Program-made: the position numbers and the translations under genes | Notes under the pieces: model-generated | The model's database searches: none | Seen by the model: only the letters and a program-made list of their open reading frames with translations | Told to the model about the DNA's origin: nothing | Shown here: positions 29,912 through 39,110 of the stretch, one piece after another | How the letters are laid out: each line of letters starts with the position of its first letter | Numbering within the stretch: position 1 is the stretch's first letter | NCBI RefSeq assembly: GCF_038738535.1 | Contig: NZ_CP046128.1 | Span: 2,294,001-2,358,000 of the forward strand | Length of the DNA stretch: 64,000 nucleotides | Source: Bacillus pumilus | GTDB taxonomy: Bacteria > Bacillota > Bacilli > Bacillales > Bacillaceae | Reading direction: 5' to 3'

Positions 29912-30205
29912 AAAAAACCCCCGCCTCTACTATGTGTATAGTAGGGACGAGAGTTATACCCGTGGTGCCACCCTAGTTGGAACATGATCCAGCCATGTTC
30001 CCGCTCAAATCCTTAACGCAGATTCACGTTCTCCGCCTATTGACTCATTTTTAGAGCGTTCAGCAGGAAACCTACAGAGTGTTCTTTCGTGATAAATGCC
30101 ATGCGGATTCGCTTTCAGCCTAAGGCGATTCCTCTCTGCTCACGCAATTTACCCTACTATTCTCTATCATCAGTTCCACATTTTAAATTTTCAAGTGTGT
30201 TGATT
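29912..30205 (-). promoter_or_regulatory. T-box leader of hisS-aspS
   Basis: The T-box core AGGGTGGCACCACG is at 29961-29974 on the minus strand. The downstream terminator pairs CTCGTCCCTACTATA with TATAGTAGAGGCGGGGG and ends in TTTTTT (29912-29955). Stem I contains the typical GAATAGTAGG region near 30150. The specifier codon was not assigned; either His or Asp would make sense for this operon. Confidence 0.92.
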
Positions 30206-30211
30206 TATATT

Positions 30212-30241
30212 ATAATAAGGTCGGTGCTGCCACTCTGTCAA
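30212..30241 (-). promoter_or_regulatory. Promoter of hisS-aspS
   Basis: TTGACA (30236-30241) and TATTAT (30212-30217), 18-bp spacer, minus strand. The -35 hexamer includes the yrzK stop codon, the same overlap as seen at alaS. Confidence 0.75.
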
Positions 30242-30408
30242 CCCTTGCCGTGTCTCTTTTTCTTTTCCAGCTCTTCTTTTGACGTACATCCGTATTCAGA
30301 TGCGGTTTCTTCAAGGAAGCCTGGTTGATCCATTTCGTCGTGCTGCCAGCGATCGATATCACGGTGTCCATTATATTGCACTCGTCCTAATTTTCTGCTT
30401 AATCTCAT
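30238..30408 (-). CDS. yrzK: Small conserved protein YrzK
   Basis: A 56-residue hydrophilic protein starting MRLSRKLGRVQYNGHRDID, ending in a basic EKKKRHGKG. Located as yrzK is in B. subtilis, between hisS and yrvJ. Function unknown. I use the ATG at 30408 (AAAAGGA upstream); a longer frame to 30429 has no site. It is divergent from yrvJ. Confidence 0.72.
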   Translation of the reverse strand: MRLSRKLGRVQYNGHRDIDRWQHDEMDQPGFLEETASEYGCTSKEELEKKKRHGKG

Positions 30409-30545
30409 GTTTGTACATCCTTTTATCACGTTTTTATTTAGTATAAACAGATTGATTCATTTTTATTAGGGAAACTGCAAGGAATTAGTCCATTACATAA
30501 CGAATTTACATTCATCGGTTTTACAAGGGAGGGGAAAACACCGTT

Positions 30546-32126
30546 TTGAATCTAAAAAAACACAATCAAATGATGATGCTTCTTACCTGTTTTGTTCTCA
30601 TCGCAAGTACTTTGCCTATGACACATGCTACAGCACAAACAGATCAAGCTGTGGTCGCAACAGATGAAATCAATGTGAGAACGGGCCCTGGTTTAAGCTA
30701 TGGAATCGCAGCTAGTGTGAAGCGCGGAGAAAGCTATCCCATTCTCACTAAACAAGGAGAATGGGTGCAGATCCAATTGTCGAACGGTCAAAAAGGCTGG
30801 GTCGTCTCATGGCTGATTACCACATCATCTGGCAGCCAAAAGTCTGCTAAGCCAAACGCGCAAAATCAGAGCGCATCAGGCAGCAGTTCCATTACATCGA
30901 CAGCCTCGGATCTTCGCATACGGACAGGCCCTGGAACTTCCTATCAAGTCATCGGAACTTTCCCGCAAGGCGCTTCCGCTAAAAAGCTGAAAACAAGCGG
31001 CGAATGGACAAAAATTTCGTATAAACAAGCAGTAGGCTGGGTTCACTCTGATTATGTTTCAGGCGGCAAAAAAGCTTCTCAATCAAGCTCTGGCGAGTCC
31101 TCTCGCTCTAAACAGACAGGCACAGTTGGCGTATCGAGCTTGAATGTAAGGCAATCGGCGGCACCGAATGCACAAGTCGTCGCTTCACTTGCCCGCAACA
31201 CACAGATCACCATTTTGCGCGAGCAGAACGGCTGGTATGAAATTGAGGCAAAAGGCGTAAAAGGATGGGCTGCAAGCTATTACATCGTCACAAGCAATGG
31301 AGCGAGTTCGGCGGGTGAACAGAATTCATCTTCTTCGTCTTCCCAAAAGAAAGCGTACATTGTCTACGATGGCACCAACATCCGAAAAAGCGCTTCTACC
31401 TCTGCTGGGATTGCAGAAAGAGCCACAAAAGGCGCTGCCTATCAAATTGTTCGCACGCAAGGTGACTGGTACGAGGTGACACTATCAAACGGCGGAACTG
31501 GTTATGTGGCAAGCTGGGTCGTTCAAACGAATAAAAATAGCAGCGAAGCACCAAGACCACAGCAGGATTCATCGTCTGGAACTGGGTCTTTAAAAGGAAA
31601 AACGATTGTTCTTGATCCTGGTCATGGCGGAAAAGACAGCGGCACGATTGGCGCAGATGGTGCATTTGAAAAGAACATTACCATCAAAACCGCCAATTTA
31701 CTTGCAGGCAAATTAAGGGCTTCTGGTGCAAGTGTCTATTTAACAAGAAGTGATGATACTTTTATCAGCCTTCAATCGAGGGTCGCGACATCTCATTACA
31801 GAAATGCAGATGCATTTATTAGTCTTCATTATGATAGTTTTATGGACCCAAGTATCAGAGGAAGTACAGCGTATTATTATCAAGCAGCAAAAGACCAGCA
31901 ATTAGCGACAAACGTCCATACAGAAGTCGCTAAACGCTCTCAAATCCCTGATAAGGGTGTCAAATTCGGAGATTATTTTGTTTTAAGAGAGAACAAACGC
32001 CCTTCTCTTTTATATGAACTCGGCTATTTAAGCAATCCTCAGGAGGAAGCGATCATTTATAGCGCTTCTTACCAAGAACGAGTCACAGAAGGAATGACGG
32101 AAGGATTAAAACAATATTTCCGTTAA
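30546..32126 (+). CDS. yrvJ: N-acetylmuramoyl-L-alanine amidase with SH3b repeats (YrvJ)
   Basis: A secreted peptidoglycan hydrolase (526 residues). A signal peptide covers about residues 1-30. Four bacterial SH3 domains lie near 33-95, 113-174, 191-250 and 267-328, with Ser-rich linkers. An Amidase_3 zinc domain spans about 350-526, with ligands and catalytic residues in LDPGHGGKDSG, FEKN, SLHYDS and LYELGYLSN. The start is TTG behind GGGAGGGG. A single-gene plus-strand unit with its own terminator. Confidence 0.93.
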   Translation: MNLKKHNQMMMLLTCFVLIASTLPMTHATAQTDQAVVATDEINVRTGPGLSYGIAASVKRGESYPILTKQGEWVQIQLSNGQKGWVVSWLITTSSGSQKSAKPNAQNQSASGSSSITSTASDLRIRTGPGTSYQVIGTFPQGASAKKLKTSGEWTKISYKQAVGWVHSDYVSGGKKASQSSSGESSRSKQTGTVGVSSLNVRQSAAPNAQVVASLARNTQITILREQNGWYEIEAKGVKGWAASYYIVTSNGASSAGEQNSSSSSSQKKAYIVYDGTNIRKSASTSAGIAERATKGAAYQIVRTQGDWYEVTLSNGGTGYVASWVVQTNKNSSEAPRPQQDSSSGTGSLKGKTIVLDPGHGGKDSGTIGADGAFEKNITIKTANLLAGKLRASGASVYLTRSDDTFISLQSRVATSHYRNADAFISLHYDSFMDPSIRGSTAYYYQAAKDQQLATNVHTEVAKRSQIPDKGVKFGDYFVLRENKRPSLLYELGYLSNPQEEAIIYSASYQERVTEGMTEGLKQYFR

Positions 32127-32128
32127 AA

Positions 32129-32156
32129 AGAAAGAGGCCTCTGCGCCTCTTTTTTG
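32129..32156 (+). terminator. Terminator of yrvJ
   Basis: AAAGAGGC pairs with GCCTCTTT, followed by a T run, directly after the yrvJ stop. Confidence 0.88.
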
Positions 32157-32169
32157 TTTGATCGCAAAA

Positions 32170-32216
32170 GAAAAAGACTCTAAACAAACTCCTGCATGAG
32201 TTTATCTACAGTCTAA
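32170..32216 (-). terminator. Terminator after dtd
   Basis: On the minus strand AGACTGTAGATAAACTC pairs with GAGTTTGTTTAGAGTCT, followed by TTTTCTTTT. It ends the rel-dtd unit. Confidence 0.85.
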
Positions 32217-32223
32217 AGCGAAT

Positions 32224-32667
32224 CTATTCTTTGCTATCCATCCAGATGGTGACGGGCCCTGAATTGGTCAATGACACATCCATCATCGCGCCAAAGCGGC
32301 CAGTTTCTACATGAATGCCTTTTTCTCTAAGAGCTTTATTGAAACATTCGTAAAGGGAGTTCGCGGCATCTGGCTTGGCTGCTTTCATAAAATTCGGTCG
32401 TCTGCCCTTTCTCGTATCACCATAAAGGGTAAATTGAGACACAGACAGGACGCTTCCTTTTACATCCAATAACGAATGATTCATTTTCCCGTTTTCATCT
32501 TCAAAAATACGTAAATGTGCAAGCTTTTCTGCTAAATAAAGCACATCTTCTTCTGTATCTTCATGTGTGACACCAACGAGCACCATATACCCTTCATTGA
32601 TGGCACCTGTGATCTCTTCTTCTACCTTCACAGATGCACTTGTCACACGCTGCACTACAAGCCTCAT
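32224..32667 (-). CDS. dtd: D-aminoacyl-tRNA deacylase
   Basis: Removes D-amino acids wrongly attached to tRNA (147 residues). The family blocks [30 protein letters not shown] (residues about 78-94) and the Gly-cisPro motif [11 protein letters not shown] are intact. It follows rel by 18 nt. Confidence 0.95.
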   Translation of the reverse strand: MRLVVQRVTSASVKVEEEITGAINEGYMVLVGVTHEDTEEDVLYLAEKLAHLRIFEDENGKMNHSLLDVKGSVLSVSQFTLYGDTRKGRRPNFMKAAKPDAANSLYECFNKALREKGIHVETGRFGAMMDVSLTNSGPVTIWMDSKE

Positions 32668-32685
32668 AGACGATATACTTCCTTT

Positions 32686-34896
32686 CTAATTCATGAATCG
32701 GCGAACAGAGTAAATGTCTTTGATTTGTTTAATGCGCTCTACTACTTTGTGCAAATGGTTAATGTTTTGGATAAAGATCGCCATATGGATCGTCGCCACT
32801 TTGTTACGGTCAGACTTCCCAGAAACTGAAGAGATGTTCGTTTTGGTTTCATTGACTGCTTGAAGCACCTCATTGAGTAAGCCGCGTCTATCATATCCTA
32901 ATATTTCAATTTCCACATTGTATTCTTTACGGTTTCGAGCAGGCTGTTCATGCTCCCACTCTACCGGGATTAACCGTTCCTGCGCTTCTCCTGTCTTCAC
33001 GTTCGGACAGTCATCACGGTGAACAGATACGCCCCTGCCTTTCGTAATAAAACCAACAATGCTATCACCTGGAACAGGATTACAGCACTTAGATAAGCGG
33101 ACAAGCAGGTTATCTATCCCTTTGACTCTTACGCCTGCTTCTCGTTTTTTCCCATGATACGTCTTTGACTCTACTGTCACTTCTTGAACAGTTTTCTCTT
33201 GTTCTTCTTGATCTCTTTGTTTTCTTTCTTTTTCTGTTAAACGATTGGCGACTTGGAGTGCAGTAATTCCGTTATAACCAACCGCTGCATACATGTCCTC
33301 TTCGTTTGAAAAATTAAATTTGTCAGCCACTTTTTGCAGGTTTTCAGCTGTCAGAATGTCTTTGACATCAAACTCAAGGTTTTTGATTTCTTTCTCCACG
33401 AGTTCTCGGCCTTTTTCGACATTTTCTTCACGGCGCTGTTTTTTGAAAAACTGTCTGATCTTGTGCTTCGCTTGGGAGGTTTGGGCAAGTTTGACCCAAT
33501 CCTGACTTGGTCCATAGCTGTGCTTAGATGTCAGAATTTCAATAATGTCACCTGTTTTCAATTTATGATCGAGCGTGACCATCTTTCCGTTGACTTTAGC
33601 ACCAATCGTTTTATTCCCAATTTCCGAGTGAATCCGGTAAGAGAAGTCAATCGGAACGGAACCCGACGGCAGTTCAATGACATCTCCTTTTGGAGTAAAC
33701 ACAAACACCATATCAGAGAAGAGATCGATCTTTAATGATTCCATAAATTCTTCTGCATCTGTCGATTCATTTTGGAATTCAAGGATTTCTCTAAACCAAG
33801 AGAGCTTCTTCTGGAAGACAGCTTCCTCCGTTGATTCTGCTGACTCTTTTCCTTCTTTGTATGCCCAGTGCGCTGCAATTCCGTACTCTGCAATTTCGTG
33901 CATTTCCACTGTACGGATCTGAACTTCAAGCGGGTCACCTTTTGGCCCAATCACTGTTGTATGAAGGGATTGGTACATGTTCGGCTTTGGCATCGCAATA
34001 TAATCCTTAAACCTGCCTGGCATCGGCTTCCAGCATGTATGGATAATCCCGAGCACGGCATAGCAGTCTTTAATGCTGTCAACCAAAATACGAACGGCCA
34101 GCAGATCATAAATTTCATTAAACTGCTTATTTTGCAGGACCATTTTGCGATAAATACTATAAATATGCTTTGGTCTGCCGGAAAATTCAGCCTTGATGTT
34201 CACCTCTGACACACGGTCTTTCACTTCATTAACAACCTCGTCCAAGTATTCCTCACGTTCCGCTCGTTTGCGCTTCATGAGATTCACGATCCGGTAATAT
34301 TGTTGCGGATTTAAGTAACGGAGCGCTGTATCTTCAAGCTCCCACTTAATCTTTGAAATCCCTAATCTGTGCGCAAGCGGTGCAAAGATTTCAAGTGTTT
34401 CATTTGAAATTCTTCGCTGCTTCTCCTGAGGAAGGTGTTTGAGCGTTCTCATATTGTGCAGACGGTCTGCCAGTTTAATTAAGATGACGCGTATATCCTG
34501 CGCCATTGCCACAAACATTTTTCGATGGTTTTCGGCCTGCTGTTCTTCTTGTGATTTATATTTAATCTTCCCGAGCTTTGTCACACCATCAACAAGCATC
34601 GCAACTTCTTCGTTAAAATGCTCTTTTAAATCCTGTAATGTCACATCCGTATCCTCGACAACATCGTGCAGGAAACCGCCTGCAATGGTCGATGGGTCCA
34701 TTTCAAGGTCAACAAGAATCCCCGCCACTTGAATTGGATGGATAATATAAGGCTCACCAGATTTCCGGTATTGCTCCTTGTGTGCATTTTCAGCATATTC
34801 ATATGCTTGCTCTATAAATTGAATATGTTCAGCGGGCAGGTATTCTCTTGCCTTGTCAATGACCTGCTGCGCCGTTAAAACTTGTTCGTTCGCCAT
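32686..34896 (-). CDS. rel: Bifunctional (p)ppGpp synthetase/hydrolase Rel
   Basis: The long RSH enzyme of the stringent response (736 residues). The hydrolase HD domain is intact ([22 protein letters not shown]), so hydrolysis should work. The synthetase domain shows [13 protein letters not shown] and [24 protein letters not shown], zinc-finger (CCNPVPGD) and C-terminal ACT domains follow. The ATG follows AAAAGGTGAT. It lies between apt and dtd and has its own promoter. Confidence 0.97.
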   Translation of the reverse strand: MANEQVLTAQQVIDKAREYLPAEHIQFIEQAYEYAENAHKEQYRKSGEPYIIHPIQVAGILVDLEMDPSTIAGGFLHDVVEDTDVTLQDLKEHFNEEVAMLVDGVTKLGKIKYKSQEEQQAENHRKMFVAMAQDIRVILIKLADRLHNMRTLKHLPQEKQRRISNETLEIFAPLAHRLGISKIKWELEDTALRYLNPQQYYRIVNLMKRKRAEREEYLDEVVNEVKDRVSEVNIKAEFSGRPKHIYSIYRKMVLQNKQFNEIYDLLAVRILVDSIKDCYAVLGIIHTCWKPMPGRFKDYIAMPKPNMYQSLHTTVIGPKGDPLEVQIRTVEMHEIAEYGIAAHWAYKEGKESAESTEEAVFQKKLSWFREILEFQNESTDAEEFMESLKIDLFSDMVFVFTPKGDVIELPSGSVPIDFSYRIHSEIGNKTIGAKVNGKMVTLDHKLKTGDIIEILTSKHSYGPSQDWVKLAQTSQAKHKIRQFFKKQRREENVEKGRELVEKEIKNLEFDVKDILTAENLQKVADKFNFSNEEDMYAAVGYNGITALQVANRLTEKERKQRDQEEQEKTVQEVTVESKTYHGKKREAGVRVKGIDNLLVRLSKCCNPVPGDSIVGFITKGRGVSVHRDDCPNVKTGEAQERLIPVEWEHEQPARNRKEYNVEIEILGYDRRGLLNEVLQAVNETKTNISSVSGKSDRNKVATIHMAIFIQNINHLHKVVERIKQIKDIYSVRRFMN

Positions 34897-34933
34897 GGAA
34901 TCACCTTTTTAAATGAAAACTGTATTGTAGTTT

Positions 34934-34962
34934 ATTATCAAGAAAAATTCGATAGATGTAAA
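34934..34962 (-). promoter_or_regulatory. Promoter of rel
   Basis: TTTACA (34957-34962) and GATAAT (34934-34939), 17-bp spacer, minus strand; five of six consensus bases in each box. Confidence 0.65.
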
Positions 34963-34993
34963 GAGAAGAAGTCCGCTAAAAGATTTTTGATAG

Positions 34994-35027
34994 GAAAAAA
35001 GCACCCTTCTTACCGAGTGCTTTTTGC
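34994..35027 (-). terminator. Terminator after apt
   Basis: AAAAAGCAC pairs with GTGCTTTTT around a TCGGTAAGAAGG loop, minus strand. It separates apt from rel. Confidence 0.86.
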
Positions 35028-35038
35028 GTAAAACTCCA

Positions 35039-35551
35039 TTAGTATTGCATTAACGTCAAGATGTCGTAACCGTCAAGCTTCTTTCTGCCGTCCAGATACG
35101 TCAACTCAATCAAGAATGCAATTCCTGCCACAACGCCGCCTAATTCCTCTACAAGCTTGATGGATGCTTCAATTGTTCCACCAGTCGCAAGTAAGTCATC
35201 TGTAATCAGGACACGCTGACCAGGACGAATCGCATCTTTATGAATCGTTAATACATCTTTACCATATTCTAAGCCGTAATCGACTTTAACGACTTCACGA
35301 GGAAGCTTTCCTTCTTTACGAACTGGTGCAAAACCTACACCTAGTGCGTATGCTACAGGGCAGCCAATAATGAATCCACGCGCTTCAGGTCCAACAATGA
35401 GATCAATGTCTCTTTCCTTCGCGTATTCAACGATTTGATCCGTTGCATAACGGTACACTTCGCCTTTATCCATTAACGTTGTAATATCTTTAAATTGTAC
35501 ACCTTCCTTTGGGTAGTCAGGTACAACTGTCACATATTGTTTTAAATCCAT
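35039..35551 (-). CDS. apt: Adenine phosphoribosyltransferase
   Basis: Converts adenine and PRPP to AMP (170 residues from the ATG at 35551, the usual length). The PRPP loop [14 protein letters not shown] lies near residues 115-128, and GPEARGFI and PVRKEGKLP are present. The frame runs nine codons further upstream but that region is the purine-rich binding site. It follows recJ by 23 nt. Confidence 0.95.
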   Translation of the reverse strand: MDLKQYVTVVPDYPKEGVQFKDITTLMDKGEVYRYATDQIVEYAKERDIDLIVGPEARGFIIGCPVAYALGVGFAPVRKEGKLPREVVKVDYGLEYGKDVLTIHKDAIRPGQRVLITDDLLATGGTIEASIKLVEELGGVVAGIAFLIELTYLDGRKKLDGYDILTLMQY

Positions 35552-35574
35552 CTTTTCCTTTTCCTCCTCGTACG

Positions 35575-37899
35575 TCAAAGCACAGGTGAGACTTCGCTCA
35601 TCATGCTATTCAGCCATTCCTTCAGCTCTTTGGCTGAGGAATATGTTAGTGTTTGATCGAGTTCCATCAATCGTTGTTTTGCTGTATAGGATGCTGATGC
35701 CGTTAAATCTTTTTTAGGGGCATCACGTACTATTGACAGCACACCATTCTCTATTTTAACAAAACCGAGTTCAAAAAACACCTTTGTCATAAAAATGATT
35801 GTATCTTTTGTCCAGCCTCTATGTTTGGCAAGCTCCATTCCTTGTTCTTTGAGGGGGAAACTTCCTCGTTTTAACAAGAATCCATAAAACCATTTGAATT
35901 GATCACGGCTAGGGAAAGAAGACATAAAATGATCTTCTTTTCTTTGAAAAACCGTATAAACTCTAGCTGGCTTTTGGTTTTCTAAAAGCTGCCTTAGCAA
36001 ATGCTCATCTGCAGGAACATCCGCAAAGACGATATACTTGCCCTCTACATCGAACGTTGAAACATTTTCTGCATGGACATGATAAATTGGGATATTGACT
36101 TCCTGTTTTGTTTCTTCGTCAAAACAGACCACCACATATTTTTCTGGATCAAGCGTGGAGATTGTCTTTTCCCAATCCTTTTTGCCGCGCAAATCAAACA
36201 GCTGCCATTCATCTACTCGGGCATCTTTTAGCATAAGCTGAGGTTTCTTCCGGTTATTCCATTCATTGATGGACATTTCACCAATTACGGAAATGCGGCT
36301 ACCTGTGACAATTTCTTCTTTTAATTGACCTTGATGAAAACCGACACAGTCAAGCAGCTTGTCTTCGTCTTTCAGAGACATTTTAATATGATTCTGATTT
36401 GCCCCAATCGTTCGGATCTCTTCAAGCCTCGCATCTTCAATCATGATGAACGGCTTTGGATTCTGCATGCCAAATGGTGACAGCATCCCCACTTCTTCAA
36501 TCGCTTCAACCGTCAATTCGTCTACCTTGCATACGGCATCGACCCGCTGAATCGGAATAAAATCTTCTTCTGTCAACGTTTCATTCGCATATTGATTTAA
36601 TCTTTCTCTTAGTAAAGGAACATCATCCGCTCGAAGTGTCATACCCGCAGCCATCGGGTGCCCGCCGAAATGCGGCAGAATGTCGCGGCATTTGCTTAAA
36701 TGGAAAAATAGATCGAAGCCAGGAATACTCCGCGCTGATCCTTTTGCCATTTGCGTCTCTTCATCTATTCCAAGCACAATCGCCGGACGTGAAAATCTAT
36801 CCGTCAATTTAGAGGCAACAATTCCGACAACACCCGGATTCCAGCCAGCTTTCGCTACAACGATCGCAGACTGGTCATCACCTGTCTCTTCCACCATTTG
36901 AATGGCTTCTTCTGTGATCGTACTCACAATTTTTTGACGTTCTTTATTGAGTTCTTGTACAAAACGAGCGAGCTCTTCTGCTTCATCCTTATCCTCTGTC
37001 ATGAGAAGATGAACAGCTGGATCTGCCTGCTCAATTCGCCCTACAGCATTCAGCCTTGGCGCAATTTGAAAGCCGACCGTTTCTTCATTTGCTTCTTCAA
37101 GAGTAGCTCCCGCTTCTTTCAATAACGCTTTCAGCCCCGGTCTATTCGACTGCCTAAGCTGCACAAGCCCTTTTTTGGTGAGCCATCTATTCTCATCATG
37201 AAGCGGCACAAGATCCGCTATTGTCCCAATTGCCGCAAGATCTAACAGCTGAGCTGGCAGCTTTCCAAGGAGTGCATGCGCCACTTTAAACGCTACGCCT
37301 ACACCGGCAAGTTCTTTAAAGGGATACTCACAGCCCGGCTGCTTAGGATGGACAATCGCAAGTGCCTCAGGCAGCTCCTCACTTGGTTCATGGTGATCTG
37401 TAATGATCAGGTCTAACCCTATTTCTTTTGCAATACGTGCTTCATTTACAGCTGCAATGCCTGTATCGACCGTGATGACAAGCGATGCGCCTTGCTCTTT
37501 GATATATCGGAAAGCCTGTTCATTAGGCCCGTAGCCTTCTTTAAATCGATCTGGAATATAAAAGTCTACTTTCGCAGACCGCTCTTTTAATGTATGTAAA
37601 AGCACAGACGTACTTGTCACACCATCCGCATCATAGTCTCCGAAGATCACAATCGATTCCTGCTCTTCGATCGCTTTATTGATGCGCTCTACTGCTTCTT
37701 TCATTCCTTTTAATAGAAATGGATCATGAAATTCGGCTTTTTGATCAAATAAAAAAGACCTCGCTTCTTCTACTTCTTCGAGTCCTCTTTTTACAAGAAG
37801 CGATGCAGTCAGCGCTGAAATATTCAGATTTTCAGAGAGTGATTTCACTTTTTCTTCGCTTGGATGTTCATATTCCCAGCGCATTTTGGATAATAACAT
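35575..37899 (-). CDS. recJ: Single-strand-specific exonuclease RecJ
   Basis: A 5'-3' exonuclease of the DHH family (774 residues). The manganese-site motifs are [12 protein letters not shown] near residues 80-91, TVDTGIA, and [15 protein letters not shown]1 has [11 protein letters not shown], and an OB domain and a long Bacillus-type C-terminal extension follow. I start at the ATG at 37899 (GAGGGG upstream). It is followed by apt and has its own promoter. Confidence 0.95.
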   Translation of the reverse strand: MLLSKMRWEYEHPSEEKVKSLSENLNISALTASLLVKRGLEEVEEARSFLFDQKAEFHDPFLLKGMKEAVERINKAIEEQESIVIFGDYDADGVTSTSVLLHTLKERSAKVDFYIPDRFKEGYGPNEQAFRYIKEQGASLVITVDTGIAAVNEARIAKEIGLDLIITDHHEPSEELPEALAIVHPKQPGCEYPFKELAGVGVAFKVAHALLGKLPAQLLDLAAIGTIADLVPLHDENRWLTKKGLVQLRQSNRPGLKALLKEAGATLEEANEETVGFQIAPRLNAVGRIEQADPAVHLLMTEDKDEAEELARFVQELNKERQKIVSTITEEAIQMVEETGDDQSAIVVAKAGWNPGVVGIVASKLTDRFSRPAIVLGIDEETQMAKGSARSIPGFDLFFHLSKCRDILPHFGGHPMAAGMTLRADDVPLLRERLNQYANETLTEEDFIPIQRVDAVCKVDELTVEAIEEVGMLSPFGMQNPKPFIMIEDARLEEIRTIGANQNHIKMSLKDEDKLLDCVGFHQGQLKEEIVTGSRISVIGEMSINEWNNRKKPQLMLKDARVDEWQLFDLRGKKDWEKTISTLDPEKYVVVCFDEETKQEVNIPIYHVHAENVSTFDVEGKYIVFADVPADEHLLRQLLENQKPARVYTVFQRKEDHFMSSFPSRDQFKWFYGFLLKRGSFPLKEQGMELAKHRGWTKDTIIFMTKVFFELGFVKIENGVLSIVRDAPKKDLTASASYTAKQRLMELDQTLTYSSAKELKEWLNSMMSEVSPVL

Positions 37900-37921
37900 A
37901 AATTCACCCCTCAACCACACT

Positions 37922-37951
37922 ATTATACTAGAGTGGCCTGAGGGGTTTCAA
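37922..37951 (-). promoter_or_regulatory. Promoter of recJ
   Basis: TTGAAA (37946-37951) and TATAAT (37922-37927), 18-bp spacer, minus strand, about 20 nt before the recJ start. Confidence 0.7.
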
Positions 37952-37980
37952 TTTTTATTTTATGAAATTGTGCTGGAAGA

Positions 37981-38334
37981 TTATTTTTCCTTCCGGTCAA
38001 ATGATGCTGGCTGTTCTTTTAAAGGCGTCACATTCGGTTTCTTTTGAACGTCTTTGTCGATCTTTTTATTCGAAACAGCAGATGCAGGTGCGGCTGCACG
38101 CTCAGCTTTTAAAGCCTTTAGTTCACGTTTTAGTTTCACAATTTGGAAAATCCCTGCGAAAGCCACAATGAGTCCGCCCATGAGCACAGAACCAATAATG
38201 ACAAGAATCAGCGGCCATTCAGCCGTTCCAAATAAGTAGTCAACTTGCACTGGCCGCACATTGATCACGGCAAATACTGAGACAATTAATACGAAAATAA
38301 ATGCGAATATGATGGTCCATTGTTGTTTGTTCAT
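37981..38334 (-). CDS. yrvD: LapA-domain membrane protein YrvD
   Basis: A small membrane protein (117 residues) with two hydrophobic helices near residues 8-25 and 40-64, joined by the NVRPVQVDYLFG turn typical of LapA/DUF1049. A charged coiled-coil-like tail follows. In Gram-negatives LapA helps lipopolysaccharide assembly; the role in Bacillus is unknown. It lies between yrvC and recJ. Confidence 0.9.
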   Translation of the reverse strand: MNKQQWTIIFAFIFVLIVSVFAVINVRPVQVDYLFGTAEWPLILVIIGSVLMGGLIVAFAGIFQIVKLKRELKALKAERAAAPASAVSNKKIDKDVQKKPNVTPLKEQPASFDRKEK

Positions 38335-38435
38335 CTACATATCCCCCAAGCTTTTTCTTTTATTCTTCCCTTTTCCTTGTCCTTTTTAAACACAGAAAGA
38401 AAAGAGCGGAAGAAAATCTATCAGCATGGGCATGA

Positions 38436-38924
38436 TTAGCTGCTGAGTTTTTCTTTAATGAGGTTCTTTATTTCTTGTCTTTCTCCAGAAATAACAAGGG
38501 TATCCCCTTCTTCAATGACCGTATCAGGTCCTGGATTTAAAATCTTCTCATGTGATTTTCTCACGATAGCGATGACTGTTACTTGATCATTTTGGCGGAC
38601 ATTGAGGTCTCCGATTGTCTGCTGAACAGCTGGTGCATTCTTTTCAATCTTAAACCATTCAATCATCAGTTCATCAATGGCTACCTCTACAGTTTCAAGC
38701 GCTTTCGGCTTATATACCATGCCGCCTAAAATAGCTGCAATTTGTCTTGCTTCTTCATCGTTTAGCAAAATACCAGAAATAGATTCTTCATGGTCGTCCT
38801 CTTGAAAATGATACATTTCTCTTCTGCCGTCATCGTGTGTAATGATGGCAAGCTTCTCATTATTTCTTGTGATCATTTCGGCTTTGTGACCGATACCTGG
38901 CAGTTCAGTTTCCCGAACCTTCAT
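38436..38924 (-). CDS. yrvC: TrkA-C domain protein YrvC (KhtT-like)
   Basis: A cytosolic regulatory protein (162 residues) with an N-terminal KhtT-like domain (MKVRETELPGIGHKAEM) and a C-terminal TrkA-C/RCK_C domain near 85-160 (TVIAIVRKSHEKILNPGPDTVIEEGDTLVISG). Such proteins gate K+/H+ antiporters of the CPA2 type, but no antiporter gene is adjacent. Start at the ATG at 38924 behind GGAGGGG. Confidence 0.88.
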   Translation of the reverse strand: MKVRETELPGIGHKAEMITRNNEKLAIITHDDGRREMYHFQEDDHEESISGILLNDEEARQIAAILGGMVYKPKALETVEVAIDELMIEWFKIEKNAPAVQQTIGDLNVRQNDQVTVIAIVRKSHEKILNPGPDTVIEEGDTLVISGERQEIKNLIKEKLSS

Positions 38925-38998
38925 AACAGCCCCTCCAATGAATAAAGCCAAATGCCTCAAACGGACACTTGCTTTCTATACTGATCTAAACGTATGTC

Positions 38999-39027
38999 AT
39001 TATAGCAAAAGACCATTTCAAGATCAA
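38999..39027 (-). promoter_or_regulatory. Promoter of yrvC
   Basis: TTGATC (39022-39027) and TATAAT (38999-39004), 17-bp spacer, with a TGC extension just before the -10; minus strand. Confidence 0.75.
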
Positions 39028-39077
39028 TGAAACCCGAAATGTTTTTTCGAATCGACTGCTGATCCGGAGAAACTACA

Positions 39078-39104
39078 GAAAAAGACTGCCAATTAGGCAG
39101 TCTC
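39078..39104 (-). terminator. Terminator after secDF
   Basis: AGACTGCC pairs with GGCAGTCT, followed by TTTTTC on the minus strand. Confidence 0.87.
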
Positions 39105-39110
39105 GCTACA

